Shown here one piece after another: positions 9,685 to 17,350 of a DNA stretch of 64,000 nt. Location of the stretch: positions 165,522 to 229,521 of the forward strand of contig CAVZGE010000005.1 of NCBI GenBank assembly GCA_963774745.1. Reading direction: 5' to 3'. Position 1 is the first letter of the stretch. Each line of letters begins with the position of its first letter. The notes under the pieces were generated by a model. The model saw only the letters and a list, made by a program, of their open reading frames with translations. It did not search any database and was not told the DNA's origin. The translations under genes were made by a program, and so were the position numbers. The DNA is from Prado023 sp963774745. GTDB lineage: Bacteria; Actinomycetota; Actinomycetes; S36-B12; CAIYMF01.

Positions 9685-10146
9685 CTAGTCCTCGATGACG
9701 TCGAGGCCCTGTTCGCGCAGCTGTGCCAGGTGGTCCAGCATGCCCTTGAGGACCTCGGGTTCGTGGCCCTGCCAGGTCTCCAGCTCGGCGATGATGCGCA
9801 TCGGGTGTGCTGTCCGGTAGGACTGGGTCGGGTTGCCGGGGAAGCGCTTGTTGGTCACGTTGGGGTCGTCCTCGAACGGACCGAGCGGTTCGACGACGTA
9901 GATGTGTCCCCGTTCGCCGGTGCCGGCCAGCGCGGTGGCCAGCTCCGCTCCCCAGGCGGCTGTCTCCACGAGAGCGGTGAAGTAGATGTTGTTCGACACC
10001 CGGCCCTCGTGGAAGTTGGAGCCGTAGCCGGCGACGAGTTCGTCGCCGACCTGCAGCGCGGTCCTGGTGCCGTGGTAGAACGGGCCCTCGACGTGGGCGC
10101 AGCTGTCGAGCGTGACCGGGATGTGCGTGCTGCTGGGATCGACCAT
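9685..10146 (-). CDS. arr: Rifamycin NAD-dependent ADP-ribosyltransferase
   Basis: A 153-residue protein matching the Arr family almost end to end. Landmarks are FYHGTRTALQVGDELVAGYG, NNIYFTALVETAAWGAELA, GHIYVVEPLGPFEDDPNVTN, and KRFPGNPTQSYRT. Arr transfers ADP-ribose from NAD+ to the C23 hydroxyl of rifampicin and inactivates it; the small Arr fold uses H, Y and D residues, of which the early H in YHGT and the Y in IYFTAL are visible. Length is slightly above the usual ~140. It follows a GNAT gene by 34 bases on the same strand, suggesting co-transcription. Arr genes occur widely in environmental actinobacteria, so this need not be recently acquired. Confidence 0.92.
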   Translation of the reverse strand: MVDPSSTHIPVTLDSCAHVEGPFYHGTRTALQVGDELVAGYGSNFHEGRVSNNIYFTALVETAAWGAELATALAGTGERGHIYVVEPLGPFEDDPNVTNKRFPGNPTQSYRTAHPMRIIAELETWQGHEPEVLKGMLDHLAQLREQGLDVIED

Positions 10147-10179
10147 TGGGGGCTCCTCGTTCGCCGTTCCGGGGGCGTC

Positions 10180-10770
10180 TCAGGCCAGGTCGCGTCGCAT
10201 GATCAGCCGGGGCAGCGTGCTCGCCACGGCGTTCGTCGTCCCGATGACCCGGAAGCCCGCCGTCTGGAACATCGCGCGGGTCCCCACGAAGGCCATGGTC
10301 GTGTCCATCCGACCGGGTGGGTCCACCGGATAGGCCTCGACTGCAGGGGCGCCGCATGACCGGGCGTACTCGACCGCACCCTCGATCAGCGGGCCGGTGA
10401 CTCCCTGCTTGCGGTGACCGCCGCGGACGACGACGCACACGATGCTCCAGACCGGCAGGTCGTCGACGGGGCGGATCAGTGTGGAGTGGACCAGTCGTGG
10501 GATCTCCGATCGCGGGCCGATGTTGCACCACCCGACCGGCACGCCGTCACGGTAGGTGACCACGCCGGGTGGTTGCGACCGGTCGCACAGGGCGCGCATC
10601 GCGGTCTCGCGGTCCCCGCCGCCGAGGTCCTCGATGTCCTTGACCCGCAGTCGATGCGACAGGCACCAGCAGTGCGTCGCACGCCGGTTCGGGTTGATGA
10701 CGTCAGCGAAGTCCTCGAACCTGTCAGCGGTCACGGGGTGGGTCTGCCACGGCACCCACTCATTGAACAC
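10180..10770 (-). CDS. GNAT-family acetyltransferase
   Basis: About 196 residues. The acetyl-CoA-binding region is seen in WSIVCVVVRGGHRKQGVTGP, which aligns with the V-x-x-x-x-R-x-x-G/A motif of GNATs, and a conserved N-terminal CWCLSHRLR stretch places it in the subfamily with DUF-like WCxxxR starts. VGWCNIGPRSEIPRL is the adjacent beta-bulge. The substrate is unknown. Same strand as arr and 34 bases upstream of it. A second, frame-broken gene of the same subfamily lies at 35056-35642. Confidence 0.82.
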   Translation of the reverse strand: MFNEWVPWQTHPVTADRFEDFADVINPNRRATHCWCLSHRLRVKDIEDLGGGDRETAMRALCDRSQPPGVVTYRDGVPVGWCNIGPRSEIPRLVHSTLIRPVDDLPVWSIVCVVVRGGHRKQGVTGPLIEGAVEYARSCGAPAVEAYPVDPPGRMDTTMAFVGTRAMFQTAGFRVIGTTNAVASTLPRLIMRRDLA

Positions 10771-10787
10771 CGCTCGCCGGTTGCGGG

Positions 10788-11288
10788 CTACGCGGTCGTG
10801 CGCTGGAGGTGCCCTGTGTCGGCCTTGCGGTTGGTCGCTGTCGACGCGGCGAGCTTGGGCCAGGTCCAGGCGTAGTGGGCGACGGCCGCGAGGAGTGCGA
10901 CCTCCAGGGCGCTGCCGAGCAGGAAGTAGTAGTTCCCCTCGCCGATCGATGAGCCGACGATCGTCACCATGTACAGGACGCTCAGCGCGATGTTGGCGAT
11001 CCGGCTGATCGCCGGCCGTAGGACCAGTGTCCCGAACACCATCAGGGCGGGGATGGCGACATAGGCGGTGGTGACGAGCAGGAACGCCTGATTGACGGTG
11101 AAGGCGCTGATCTGACCCGCATCGAGGCCGGCCCGGACGTCGGGCCGGTAGAGGCTGAACAGGTCGACGTAGACGAAGACGAACAGCATCGCTGTCCAGA
11201 GCGCGGAGATCCTGATCCGCACGTTCACCGGGGCGGTATCGAGGGTCATTCCCGAGGTCGTGGGTGCCTTCTCGGCGTGGACTGACAT
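10788..11288 (-). CDS. DUF6326-family membrane protein
   Basis: A 166-residue protein with four predicted helices (LWTAMLFVFVYVDLFSLY, the segment around TTAYVAIPALMVFGTLVL, ALSVLYMVTIVG and LGSALEVALLAAVAHYAW). The pattern YVDLFSLYRPD is typical of DUF6326, a family often next to TetR regulators. It is divergent from the TetR gene and shares a 70-base control region with a duplicated operator, so it is probably the regulator's target. Function unknown. Confidence 0.85.
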   Translation of the reverse strand: MSVHAEKAPTTSGMTLDTAPVNVRIRISALWTAMLFVFVYVDLFSLYRPDVRAGLDAGQISAFTVNQAFLLVTTAYVAIPALMVFGTLVLRPAISRIANIALSVLYMVTIVGSSIGEGNYYFLLGSALEVALLAAVAHYAWTWPKLAASTATNRKADTGHLQRTTA

Positions 11289-11314
11289 CGCGCGGCTCCG
11301 TTCTCTCGGTGATT

Positions 11315-11350
11315 GGCTTACTTAGTAACCGTAGCGGCTACTTAGTAACC
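11315..11350. promoter_or_regulatory. Duplicated TetR-type operator between the DUF6326 and TetR genes
   Basis: Two tandem copies of GGCTTACTTAGTAACC / GGCTACTTAGTAACC, about 20 bases apart. Each contains the inverted repeat TTACT-T-AGTAA. They lie directly upstream of the regulator's start and within 30-65 bases of the divergent gene's start, which is ideal for simultaneous repression of both. Binding by the adjacent TetR is inferred from position and symmetry. Confidence 0.7.
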
Positions 11351-11358
11351 TTGTCAAC

Positions 11359-12033
11359 GTGATGACTCCTGACGACACCCGCCCACGCCTGCCGCTGACC
11401 ACCGATCGGGTCCTGCGGGCCGCGGTGGACCTGGCCGATCGGCAGGGGCTGGGCGCGCTGACGATGCGTCGTCTGGGGGCCGAGCTCGGGGTTGAGGCGA
11501 TGTCGCTCTACAAGCACGTGGCCAACAAGGACGCGATCCTTGACGGGGTTGTCGAGCTCATCGTCGGCCAGATCGAGATCCCCAGCCAGGAGACCCACTG
11601 GAAGCAGGCCATGCGCCGGCGGGCCGTCTCGGCGCGCGAGGTCCTCGCCGCCCACTCGTGGGCGATCGGGCTGCTGGAGACCCGCGGCTCGATGGGGCCG
11701 GCGACGATGCGCTACCTGGACGCGATCCTGGGGAACCTGAGATCGGCGGGGTTCTCGATCGAGGACGCGGTGCACGCCTTCTGGCTGCTCGACAGCTACG
11801 TCTATGGACACGTGATCCAGGAGACGACCCTGTCACCGGTGCGCTCCTCGCCGTCGGGGACCGAGCCGGCGGCGGCTGCCCTGGAGCAGGCTGCGACCGC
11901 CGACCATCCCTATCTGGTCGAGGTGGCCGAACACGCGCTGGGGTCCGACAACAGCGTCGACCGGGAGTTCCAGTACGGCTTGGACCTCATCCTCGACGCA
12001 CTGGAGCAGGCCGCTGCCCCGGCAGCCGGCTGA
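11359..12033 (+). CDS. TetR-family transcriptional regulator with TetR_C-like ligand domain
   Basis: About 224 residues. The N-terminal helix-turn-helix is TMRRLGAELGVEAMSLYKHV, the classical TetR recognition motif with Y in LYKHVANK. The rest resembles the TetR_C (tetracycline-repressor-like) ligand domain (SYVYGHVIQE; DREFQYGLDLILDAL). Start is GTG 11359 or ATG 11362. No ribosome site is visible and the operator ends nine bases upstream, so the mRNA is probably leaderless and self-repressed. The likely target is the divergent DUF6326 gene. Confidence 0.9.
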   Translation: MMTPDDTRPRLPLTTDRVLRAAVDLADRQGLGALTMRRLGAELGVEAMSLYKHVANKDAILDGVVELIVGQIEIPSQETHWKQAMRRRAVSAREVLAAHSWAIGLLETRGSMGPATMRYLDAILGNLRSAGFSIEDAVHAFWLLDSYVYGHVIQETTLSPVRSSPSGTEPAAAALEQAATADHPYLVEVAEHALGSDNSVDREFQYGLDLILDALEQAAAPAAG

Positions 12034-12338
12034 GCTGTGCAAGACCTGCGGAACGCGCACCCGCCACGTCGGTCAGCGGCTTCGGTCGAGCAGGGCCGCT
12101 ACTGTCGGGCGACTTCTCGGGTGCTGGCGAATCGGGGGTGCGTCATGTCGCGCAGGGCGGCAGCGTTGAGGGTGCTCTCCACGCCGTGCCAGTCGGAGTC
12201 GAGCTGACCGGTCTGCTCATGGTCGCAGCGGCCTCTGCCCCGGCGTTCGCTCCCACGGCGCTGTACCCCCTCGTGGCCGATCCGCCGATCTCGACGGACC
12301 AGCGTGATCTCAGGGAATCCTTGAATGTCTGAAGGATC
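12034..12338. other. Intergenic region without a supported gene
   Basis: About 300 bases between the TetR gene and a small ORF. No convincing frame, repeat or RNA is visible on either strand. Confidence 0.4.
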
Positions 12339-12455
12339 ATGCGCGCCGCACTGGCCAACGGCCGGGCCGTCGCGATGATCGCCGGGATGCTCGATCGAAC
12401 CGCACCCCAGGTGCAGGCCAGGATCCGGACCCTCACGGCCGGTGCACCCGCATGA
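12339..12455 (+). CDS. 38-residue ORF, HTH-like, coupled to the large modular gene
   Basis: ATG at 12339 with GAAGGA just upstream, ending in TGA at 12453-12455. The sequence contains ALANGRAVAMIAGMLDRTAP and QVQARIRTL, which fits the pattern of a short helix-turn-helix (like the last two helices of SANT/sigma-4-type motifs, where alanine-rich AxMIAxxLxRT precedes a QV.AR recognition helix). Its stop overlaps an ATG of the next frame (ATGA at 12452-12455), although that frame's best ribosome sites are further on. It may be a real small protein, the remnant 3' end of a longer HTH gene, or chance. Confidence 0.35.
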   Translation: MRAALANGRAVAMIAGMLDRTAPQVQARIRTLTAGAPA

Positions 12456-12514
12456 CCAGCCACCACGTCGCCGCACCCCGTTCGCGCGGGCTTCTGTCAG
12501 GGGGACGAGGCACC

Positions 12515-14980
12515 ATGATCAGTACGTCCCCGCAGGCCCACGAGGGCCCTTCCCCGCACGGAGTCCCACCCATGACCAGGCACGCAACGGACGAGAACCG
12601 GCCACCTGCCCGACAGGTCCTCTCCGAGCTGGACGTCGCCGCCCTGGCCTCCCGCATCACCGACCCCGAGCGGACCCGCGTCGTGGTGGTCGTCACCTCC
12701 GGCACCCGGCCTCCCGCTGACCGGCTGGACGCGAACCGGATCGCCGCAGAGGTCGGCCCGGGCGTCGAGGTCGTCACCCTGCCCACCGGGTCGCTGACCT
12801 ACGCCCTCGAACGGGGGCTGCCCGACGACACGAACGTGTTCGGTGACGCGGCCCGCACCTACCCGGTCGGCACCGCCTGGCACAGCCGCCCGCACCTGTC
12901 CGTGCTGAGGTTCGCCCGGCCCGACACAGACGCCGGGCGGCTGCAGGCGCAGGTCATCGCCGACGCCCGCGCGGCAGCCCGGCGCGCCACCGACACCACC
13001 GCCCGCCCGCCCCGAGCCGGCCACGGCCTCCCCGGCGCACCGGGCCGACCGACGCCACCACAGGCAAGTCGTCCGGTGGCGACCCCAGCCATGCTCCCCG
13101 GTGCCCCGCCCCGCCGACCCCGACCGGAACTCGAAGCCACCCTCGAGGCTGCTGCTGCCGCGGTCCCCGAACCACCTGCCGCCACCAGCAGTCCCGCACC
13201 GGACCGGGTGACCGGCCCGACACCGGCCAACCCGCACGGCGCGCCACCCCGACCCGCCCGCAGGACCGTCACGGCTTCCCCCACCGCCACCCCCGCGGCG
13301 GCCCCGCCGGTCGACCGGGGGAGGTTGTCGGACACGGCGCCGTGGCACGCCAGGTCCAGCAACGACGGCCACGCCCTGGCCACCCACCTGATGGCGACCC
13401 GCGCCCATCCGGTCCTGGTGATCAGCACCCCCAGCGAGGATGCGCAGCCGCTGGTGGATGCCGCCGACCTGCACGACCGGGTCGGCGAGATCGCCGACGT
13501 CGTGGTCCTGCACAACGGTCCGGCGTCGTGGGCAATGGCCGACGCGATGCCGGCGATGACCCAGGTGTACGGCGGGGCCGGGCGGGTCTACCCGATCGAC
13601 CGGGGCTGGCTGGCCAACCCCTACCGGGCCCCGATCCGGTTCTGCTGGCCCGGCGACGATCCCAGGAAGGTCGCCGACCAACTCGAGGACGACGCCTACG
13701 CCGCAGCCAACCTCGCCGGGCTGACCGCCACCCGATCGGCGACCGCGACCTTCCCAGCCACCGGAAAGGTCAAGGGACCCCTGGACCGCCACCACGTGCT
13801 GCTGTGGCTGGACCGCGGCGGCAACGCCGCCCTGCTGGTCGACCAGCTCCACCCCGGTGTGGAACCCGAGCGGCTGCTGCAACCCGGCCAGACGCTGACC
13901 GGTCGGGTGGAACGCGGCCACATGCTGTCCCCGTTCCTGCCCGACCCCATCGCCGACGACCCCCGCGTACGAGCCGCGGCCGCCTACACAGTCGGCGACG
14001 TGGTCCTGGCCCGCGTCAGCGACGTGACCGCACGATCCGGCCAGGCCCAGCTGCACCCTCGCGTGGACGTGTCGATCCAGGCCGATGCAGACGACACCGA
14101 CCTGCGCAACCTGATCGCGGTCGGCGACGTGGTGACCCTCACCCTCACCGCTGCCGACGCAGACCACTTCATCGCCGAGCTGGCCGACGCCGATGCTCCC
14201 TCGGTGGCCTGCATCCCCGTGCTGCCCGGTGGACCGCCGTGGCTGGTCGAAGAGGATCTCCCCACCCCAGCGCCCGAGCCTGAACCCGAATCCGAGCCCC
14301 AACCCGAACCGGAACCGGAACCTGTGGCCGCGGTCCCGGTGGCCGCATCCACCCCGCCCGCCGTCACCCCAGCAACGGTCGGCCAGCACGCCCAGGTCGC
14401 AGGCCTCACCGCCGAGATCAGCTCCCTGACCACGCTGCTCGACCGGGAACGTCGAGAGGCCCAACGCCTGGCCGGGGACGCACGTCGGACCCGCGAGGAG
14501 GCCCAACGACTGCGCCGACAGGTCAAGTCACTCAAGGACCAGCACCAGGCCTACCGCGACAGGGTCGAGGGGGCCCGCCTCTTCAGCGACCCCGAGAGGC
14601 AGCTGCGCCACGACATCGAGCAGACCTGGCTGCGCCGCACCCCCGAACCGGAACGAACCCACCACCCGCTCGCGGACTACCGCCTCGGACCAACCTTCCT
14701 GGACTCCCTGGTCACCCTGGAGGGCATCACCCGTGACAAGGTCATCGACGTCCTCGTCGAAGTCCTCACCGACCGCGCCAGGGACATCCCCGGCCGCGAA
14801 CTGCACCAACTGCGGGAGACCGAATCCAGCCAGGTCCAACGTGTCCGCCCCGACGGAGCCCGTGCCTGGCGGTGCGCGCTGCAGGTCAACACCCCCTCCG
14901 CCAGGCGCCTGCACTTCTGGAAGCTTCCCGACGCCACGATCGAGCTCGACCGGGTCGGAACCCACGACCAGGGACTCTGA
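12515..14980 (+). CDS. Large modular orphan: duplicated Rossmann-like domains, S1-like pair, coiled coil, RelE-like C-terminus
   Basis: 821 residues from the ATG at 12515 (GGACGAGG upstream; ATGs at 12452 and 12572 also fit). Residues ~35-140 and ~280-385 are related domains: each has a beta strand (VVVVVTSG / PVLVISTP), a ladder with VEVVTLPTG / DVVVLHNGP, and the motif NVFGDAARTYPV...W / QVYGGAGRVYPIDRGW followed by an LRF/IRF strand. A proline/alanine linker separates them. Residues ~425-560 hold two OB-fold-like segments (VLLWLDRGGNAALLVDQL; TVGDVVLARVSDVT), then a Pro-Glu repeat, a coiled coil (~630-690), and a C-terminal domain (~720-821) with GRELHQLRE, AWRCALQVNTPSARRLHFW and a final VGTHD, reminiscent of RelE/HigB toxins. 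I do not recognise the whole protein. No mobile element adjoins it. Confidence 0.75.
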   Translation: MISTSPQAHEGPSPHGVPPMTRHATDENRPPARQVLSELDVAALASRITDPERTRVVVVVTSGTRPPADRLDANRIAAEVGPGVEVVTLPTGSLTYALERGLPDDTNVFGDAARTYPVGTAWHSRPHLSVLRFARPDTDAGRLQAQVIADARAAARRATDTTARPPRAGHGLPGAPGRPTPPQASRPVATPAMLPGAPPRRPRPELEATLEAAAAAVPEPPAATSSPAPDRVTGPTPANPHGAPPRPARRTVTASPTATPAAAPPVDRGRLSDTAPWHARSSNDGHALATHLMATRAHPVLVISTPSEDAQPLVDAADLHDRVGEIADVVVLHNGPASWAMADAMPAMTQVYGGAGRVYPIDRGWLANPYRAPIRFCWPGDDPRKVADQLEDDAYAAANLAGLTATRSATATFPATGKVKGPLDRHHVLLWLDRGGNAALLVDQLHPGVEPERLLQPGQTLTGRVERGHMLSPFLPDPIADDPRVRAAAAYTVGDVVLARVSDVTARSGQAQLHPRVDVSIQADADDTDLRNLIAVGDVVTLTLTAADADHFIAELADADAPSVACIPVLPGGPPWLVEEDLPTPAPEPEPESEPQPEPEPEPVAAVPVAASTPPAVTPATVGQHAQVAGLTAEISSLTTLLDRERREAQRLAGDARRTREEAQRLRRQVKSLKDQHQAYRDRVEGARLFSDPERQLRHDIEQTWLRRTPEPERTHHPLADYRLGPTFLDSLVTLEGITRDKVIDVLVEVLTDRARDIPGRELHQLRETESSQVQRVRPDGARAWRCALQVNTPSARRLHFWKLPDATIELDRVGTHDQGL

Positions 14981-15058
14981 TCTGAGCCCGCGCGCCACCG
15001 GTCAGCAGCGCGTGGCTGGGCCCAACGACCCGAGCCCGGGTCGCGCAGGTGAAGGACC

Positions 15059-16381
15059 TTGCGCCCTTGGCTCGTGACCGGCTGCGGCCTACCGTGGAGG
15101 GGTGGCGAGCAGGGAACGCGCGTCGCCGGTGGCGTTGGCGCCCTCGGTTCGGCAACCGGGCGCTGGACCTACTTGGACAACCTGAAGGTCCTGCTGATCG
15201 CGGCGATCATCGCGATGCACGCCGTGTTGAGCTACAGCACGGTCGAGGTGTGGACCTACACCGCGATGCGGGAGGTCACCCTCAACCCGGTCGTCGAGGC
15301 GGTGCTGTTCGTCGGGGTGATTCCGTTCGGCCTGTTCCTGATCGCTCTGCTGTTCCTGGTCGCGGGTCTGCTGACCCCGCCGTCGGTGCAGCGCAAGGGC
15401 CCCGGTGGGTTCGCCCGGGACCGGCTGCTGCGCCTGGGGGTGCCGTTCGCGGTGTATGTGCTGATCCTGCAACCGACGATCGTGTACCTGTTGGAGCACC
15501 TGTTGGGGGCGGCGCCGGGAACCTACTGGCAGGAGTTCCTCGGTGACGAGGGTGCGCTGGACACTGGCCCGCTGTGGTTCGTCGGGGTGCTGCTCGTGTA
15601 CTCACTCGCCTATGCCGGGTGGGTGCACGTGCGGGCTGGCCGCCCACCAAGTCGGCCCGTGGGAGGTGTCACATCGGGGCACCTGTTGCTGGTCGCCGCC
15701 GTGGTCGCACCGGCGTCCTTCCTGATCCGGCTGGTCTACCCCTACGGCGGGGAGGCCGGGTTCACCGACCTGAACCTATGGCAGTGGCCGGCGTGCATCG
15801 CGGTGTTCGCCCTGGGCATCAGTGGCTCCAGGCAGGGCTGGCTGAGCGCGGTGCCCGGTCCTCTGCATCGGCAGTGCCGCACCGCGACCCTGCTGGCCGT
15901 GGTGGCGATGGCCGTCCTGTTGGCCCTCAGCGGCCTGGGCGGGGACATCGAGGACTTGGTGGGCGGCTGGACCTGGGCCGCACTCGGGTTCGCCGTGATC
16001 GAGAGCGTGCTGAACCTGTTCGGGTCCCTGTGGCTGCTCGGCCTGGCCCAACGCCACCTGCACCGGGATCATCGGTGGGGCGCCGAGCTGACCCGCAGCG
16101 CCTATGGCGCGTTCATCCTGCAGACCGCGGTGCTGATCGGACTGGCCGTCGTACTACGCCCAATTGCACTGCCTGCCGAGGCCAAGGCACTGCTGCTCGC
16201 CACCGGCGCAGTCGCCGGATCCTTCGGACTCTCCAGCCTGCTGTTGCGCACCATCCCCGGAGCGGCACCGCATCCTGTAGGCGCCGGGCGCGGTTTCGAC
16301 GATGGACTGGGAACGGGCGGGCGAGACACGCCCGCGAGTCCGGGCGCACACTCTGCGACATGGCACTGCCGACGGGGATGA
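15059..16381 (+). CDS. Acyltransferase-3-family membrane protein
   Basis: About ten hydrophobic helices with the family's opening GRWTYLDNLKVLLIAAIIAM and conserved H in IAMHAVLSY, plus RLLRLGVPFAVYVLILQP. Such proteins O-acylate cell-wall polymers, glycans or secondary metabolites at the membrane. The open frame starts with TTG at 15059, but the natural N-terminus seems to be in another frame: GTG at 15102 gives ASRERASPVALAPSVRQPG, which would join GRWTYLDN if one C were added near 15165. So a one-base loss is likely here. The final ~38 residues (from AAPHPVGAGRG) look non-native and overlap the next gene by 22 bases. Confidence 0.75.
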   Translation: MRPWLVTGCGLPWRGGEQGTRVAGGVGALGSATGRWTYLDNLKVLLIAAIIAMHAVLSYSTVEVWTYTAMREVTLNPVVEAVLFVGVIPFGLFLIALLFLVAGLLTPPSVQRKGPGGFARDRLLRLGVPFAVYVLILQPTIVYLLEHLLGAAPGTYWQEFLGDEGALDTGPLWFVGVLLVYSLAYAGWVHVRAGRPPSRPVGGVTSGHLLLVAAVVAPASFLIRLVYPYGGEAGFTDLNLWQWPACIAVFALGISGSRQGWLSAVPGPLHRQCRTATLLAVVAMAVLLALSGLGGDIEDLVGGWTWAALGFAVIESVLNLFGSLWLLGLAQRHLHRDHRWGAELTRSAYGAFILQTAVLIGLAVVLRPIALPAEAKALLLATGAVAGSFGLSSLLLRTIPGAAPHPVGAGRGFDDGLGTGGRDTPASPGAHSATWHCRRG

Positions 16382-17319
16382 CTCTGCGCCAACAGATCGC
16401 TGCCGACATCCCGGCGGTGGTCGAGCTGGGCGATGAGACGTGGTCCGCGCTCTACGGACGGACCGGCTACATCACCGCCGAACTGCTGGAGATGGGGCTC
16501 AAGCGTCCTGAGCGGGATCCCGAGCGGGACGACCCGGTCATCTACGCCGGCGACCGGCTCGTCGGCGGGGGCGTGCTGCAGGCGTGGCCACCGATGACGG
16601 AGGTTGTCTGCCCGATCATTGTCGACCTGGGGCTGTCCCCGGGTGACCGGTCCGCGGCGATCGATGCCCTGATCGGGGCCCTCCAGGACGCCGCGCGCGC
16701 CCGCCTCACGGATGCTGATGCGAGTATCGAGCGGGTGTTCGGCTTGAGTGTCCCGACTCGCGACATGGGGTTGCGCGAGCATGTGCGCGGGCTGGGCTGG
16801 ACGCTGTTGCGCACCTACTTCGAGCTTTCCATCGACTTGACCGAGGGATCCTTCCCGGATGTCGAGTGGCCGGAGGGCATGATGATGCGGACGTTCGGCG
16901 ACGCCGCGGTCGTGGAGCCTGCGATCGCGGTGATGACCGACGCATTCGCCGACCATCACGGTGACGGTCCGCCGCCGGATACGTGGCGTCACATGCTGAC
17001 CGCGGAGGTCGTCCTGCTGGACGCGAGCTACCTGCTGGACGATGCGGACGGTCCGGTCGGTGGTCTCGTCTGTTCCGACTTCGGCGACGGCGAGGGCTAC
17101 ATCGGGCCCATTGGCGTGCGCCGCCGTGGCCGAGGGAGGGGGGCGGCTTCGGCCATGCTGCGCCGGTCCTTCCACGATCTGGCTGTGGCGGGTTTCGCCA
17201 CCGCCAAACTGGATGTTGACGGTGAGAACACGACGGGCGCGCTTGGGCTCTACGAGCGCGCCGGGATGTCGGTGCGCGTCGCGACTGAGGCGTGGGTCAC
17301 TCCACTGCACCGGGCGTAG
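16360..17319 (+). CDS. GNAT-family acetyltransferase, two-domain
   Basis: 319 residues with two GNAT-like halves. The N-terminal half is degenerate (LGDETWSALYGRTG...ERVFGLSVPTRD); the C-terminal half has the acetyl-CoA motif IGPIGVRRRGRGRGAASAML and the terminal LYERAGMSVR strand-helix. It probably acetylates a small molecule or amine; substrate unknown. CACTCT lies about five bases before the ATG, suggesting a leaderless or short-leader mRNA. It is followed head-on by the large SARP gene, with only 31 bases between the two stop codons. Confidence 0.85.
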   Translation: MALPTGMTLRQQIAADIPAVVELGDETWSALYGRTGYITAELLEMGLKRPERDPERDDPVIYAGDRLVGGGVLQAWPPMTEVVCPIIVDLGLSPGDRSAAIDALIGALQDAARARLTDADASIERVFGLSVPTRDMGLREHVRGLGWTLLRTYFELSIDLTEGSFPDVEWPEGMMMRTFGDAAVVEPAIAVMTDAFADHHGDGPPPDTWRHMLTAEVVLLDASYLLDDADGPVGGLVCSDFGDGEGYIGPIGVRRRGRGRGAASAMLRRSFHDLAVAGFATAKLDVDGENTTGALGLYERAGMSVRVATEAWVTPLHRA

Positions 17320-17350
17320 CCCGCCACCCAGCAGCGGTACGGCAGTCCGG

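Noticed and set aside
12497..14506. Long minus-strand open frame opposite the orphan protein
   Set aside because: Gly/Val/Gln-rich translation without family features, as expected opposite a GC-rich coding frame.
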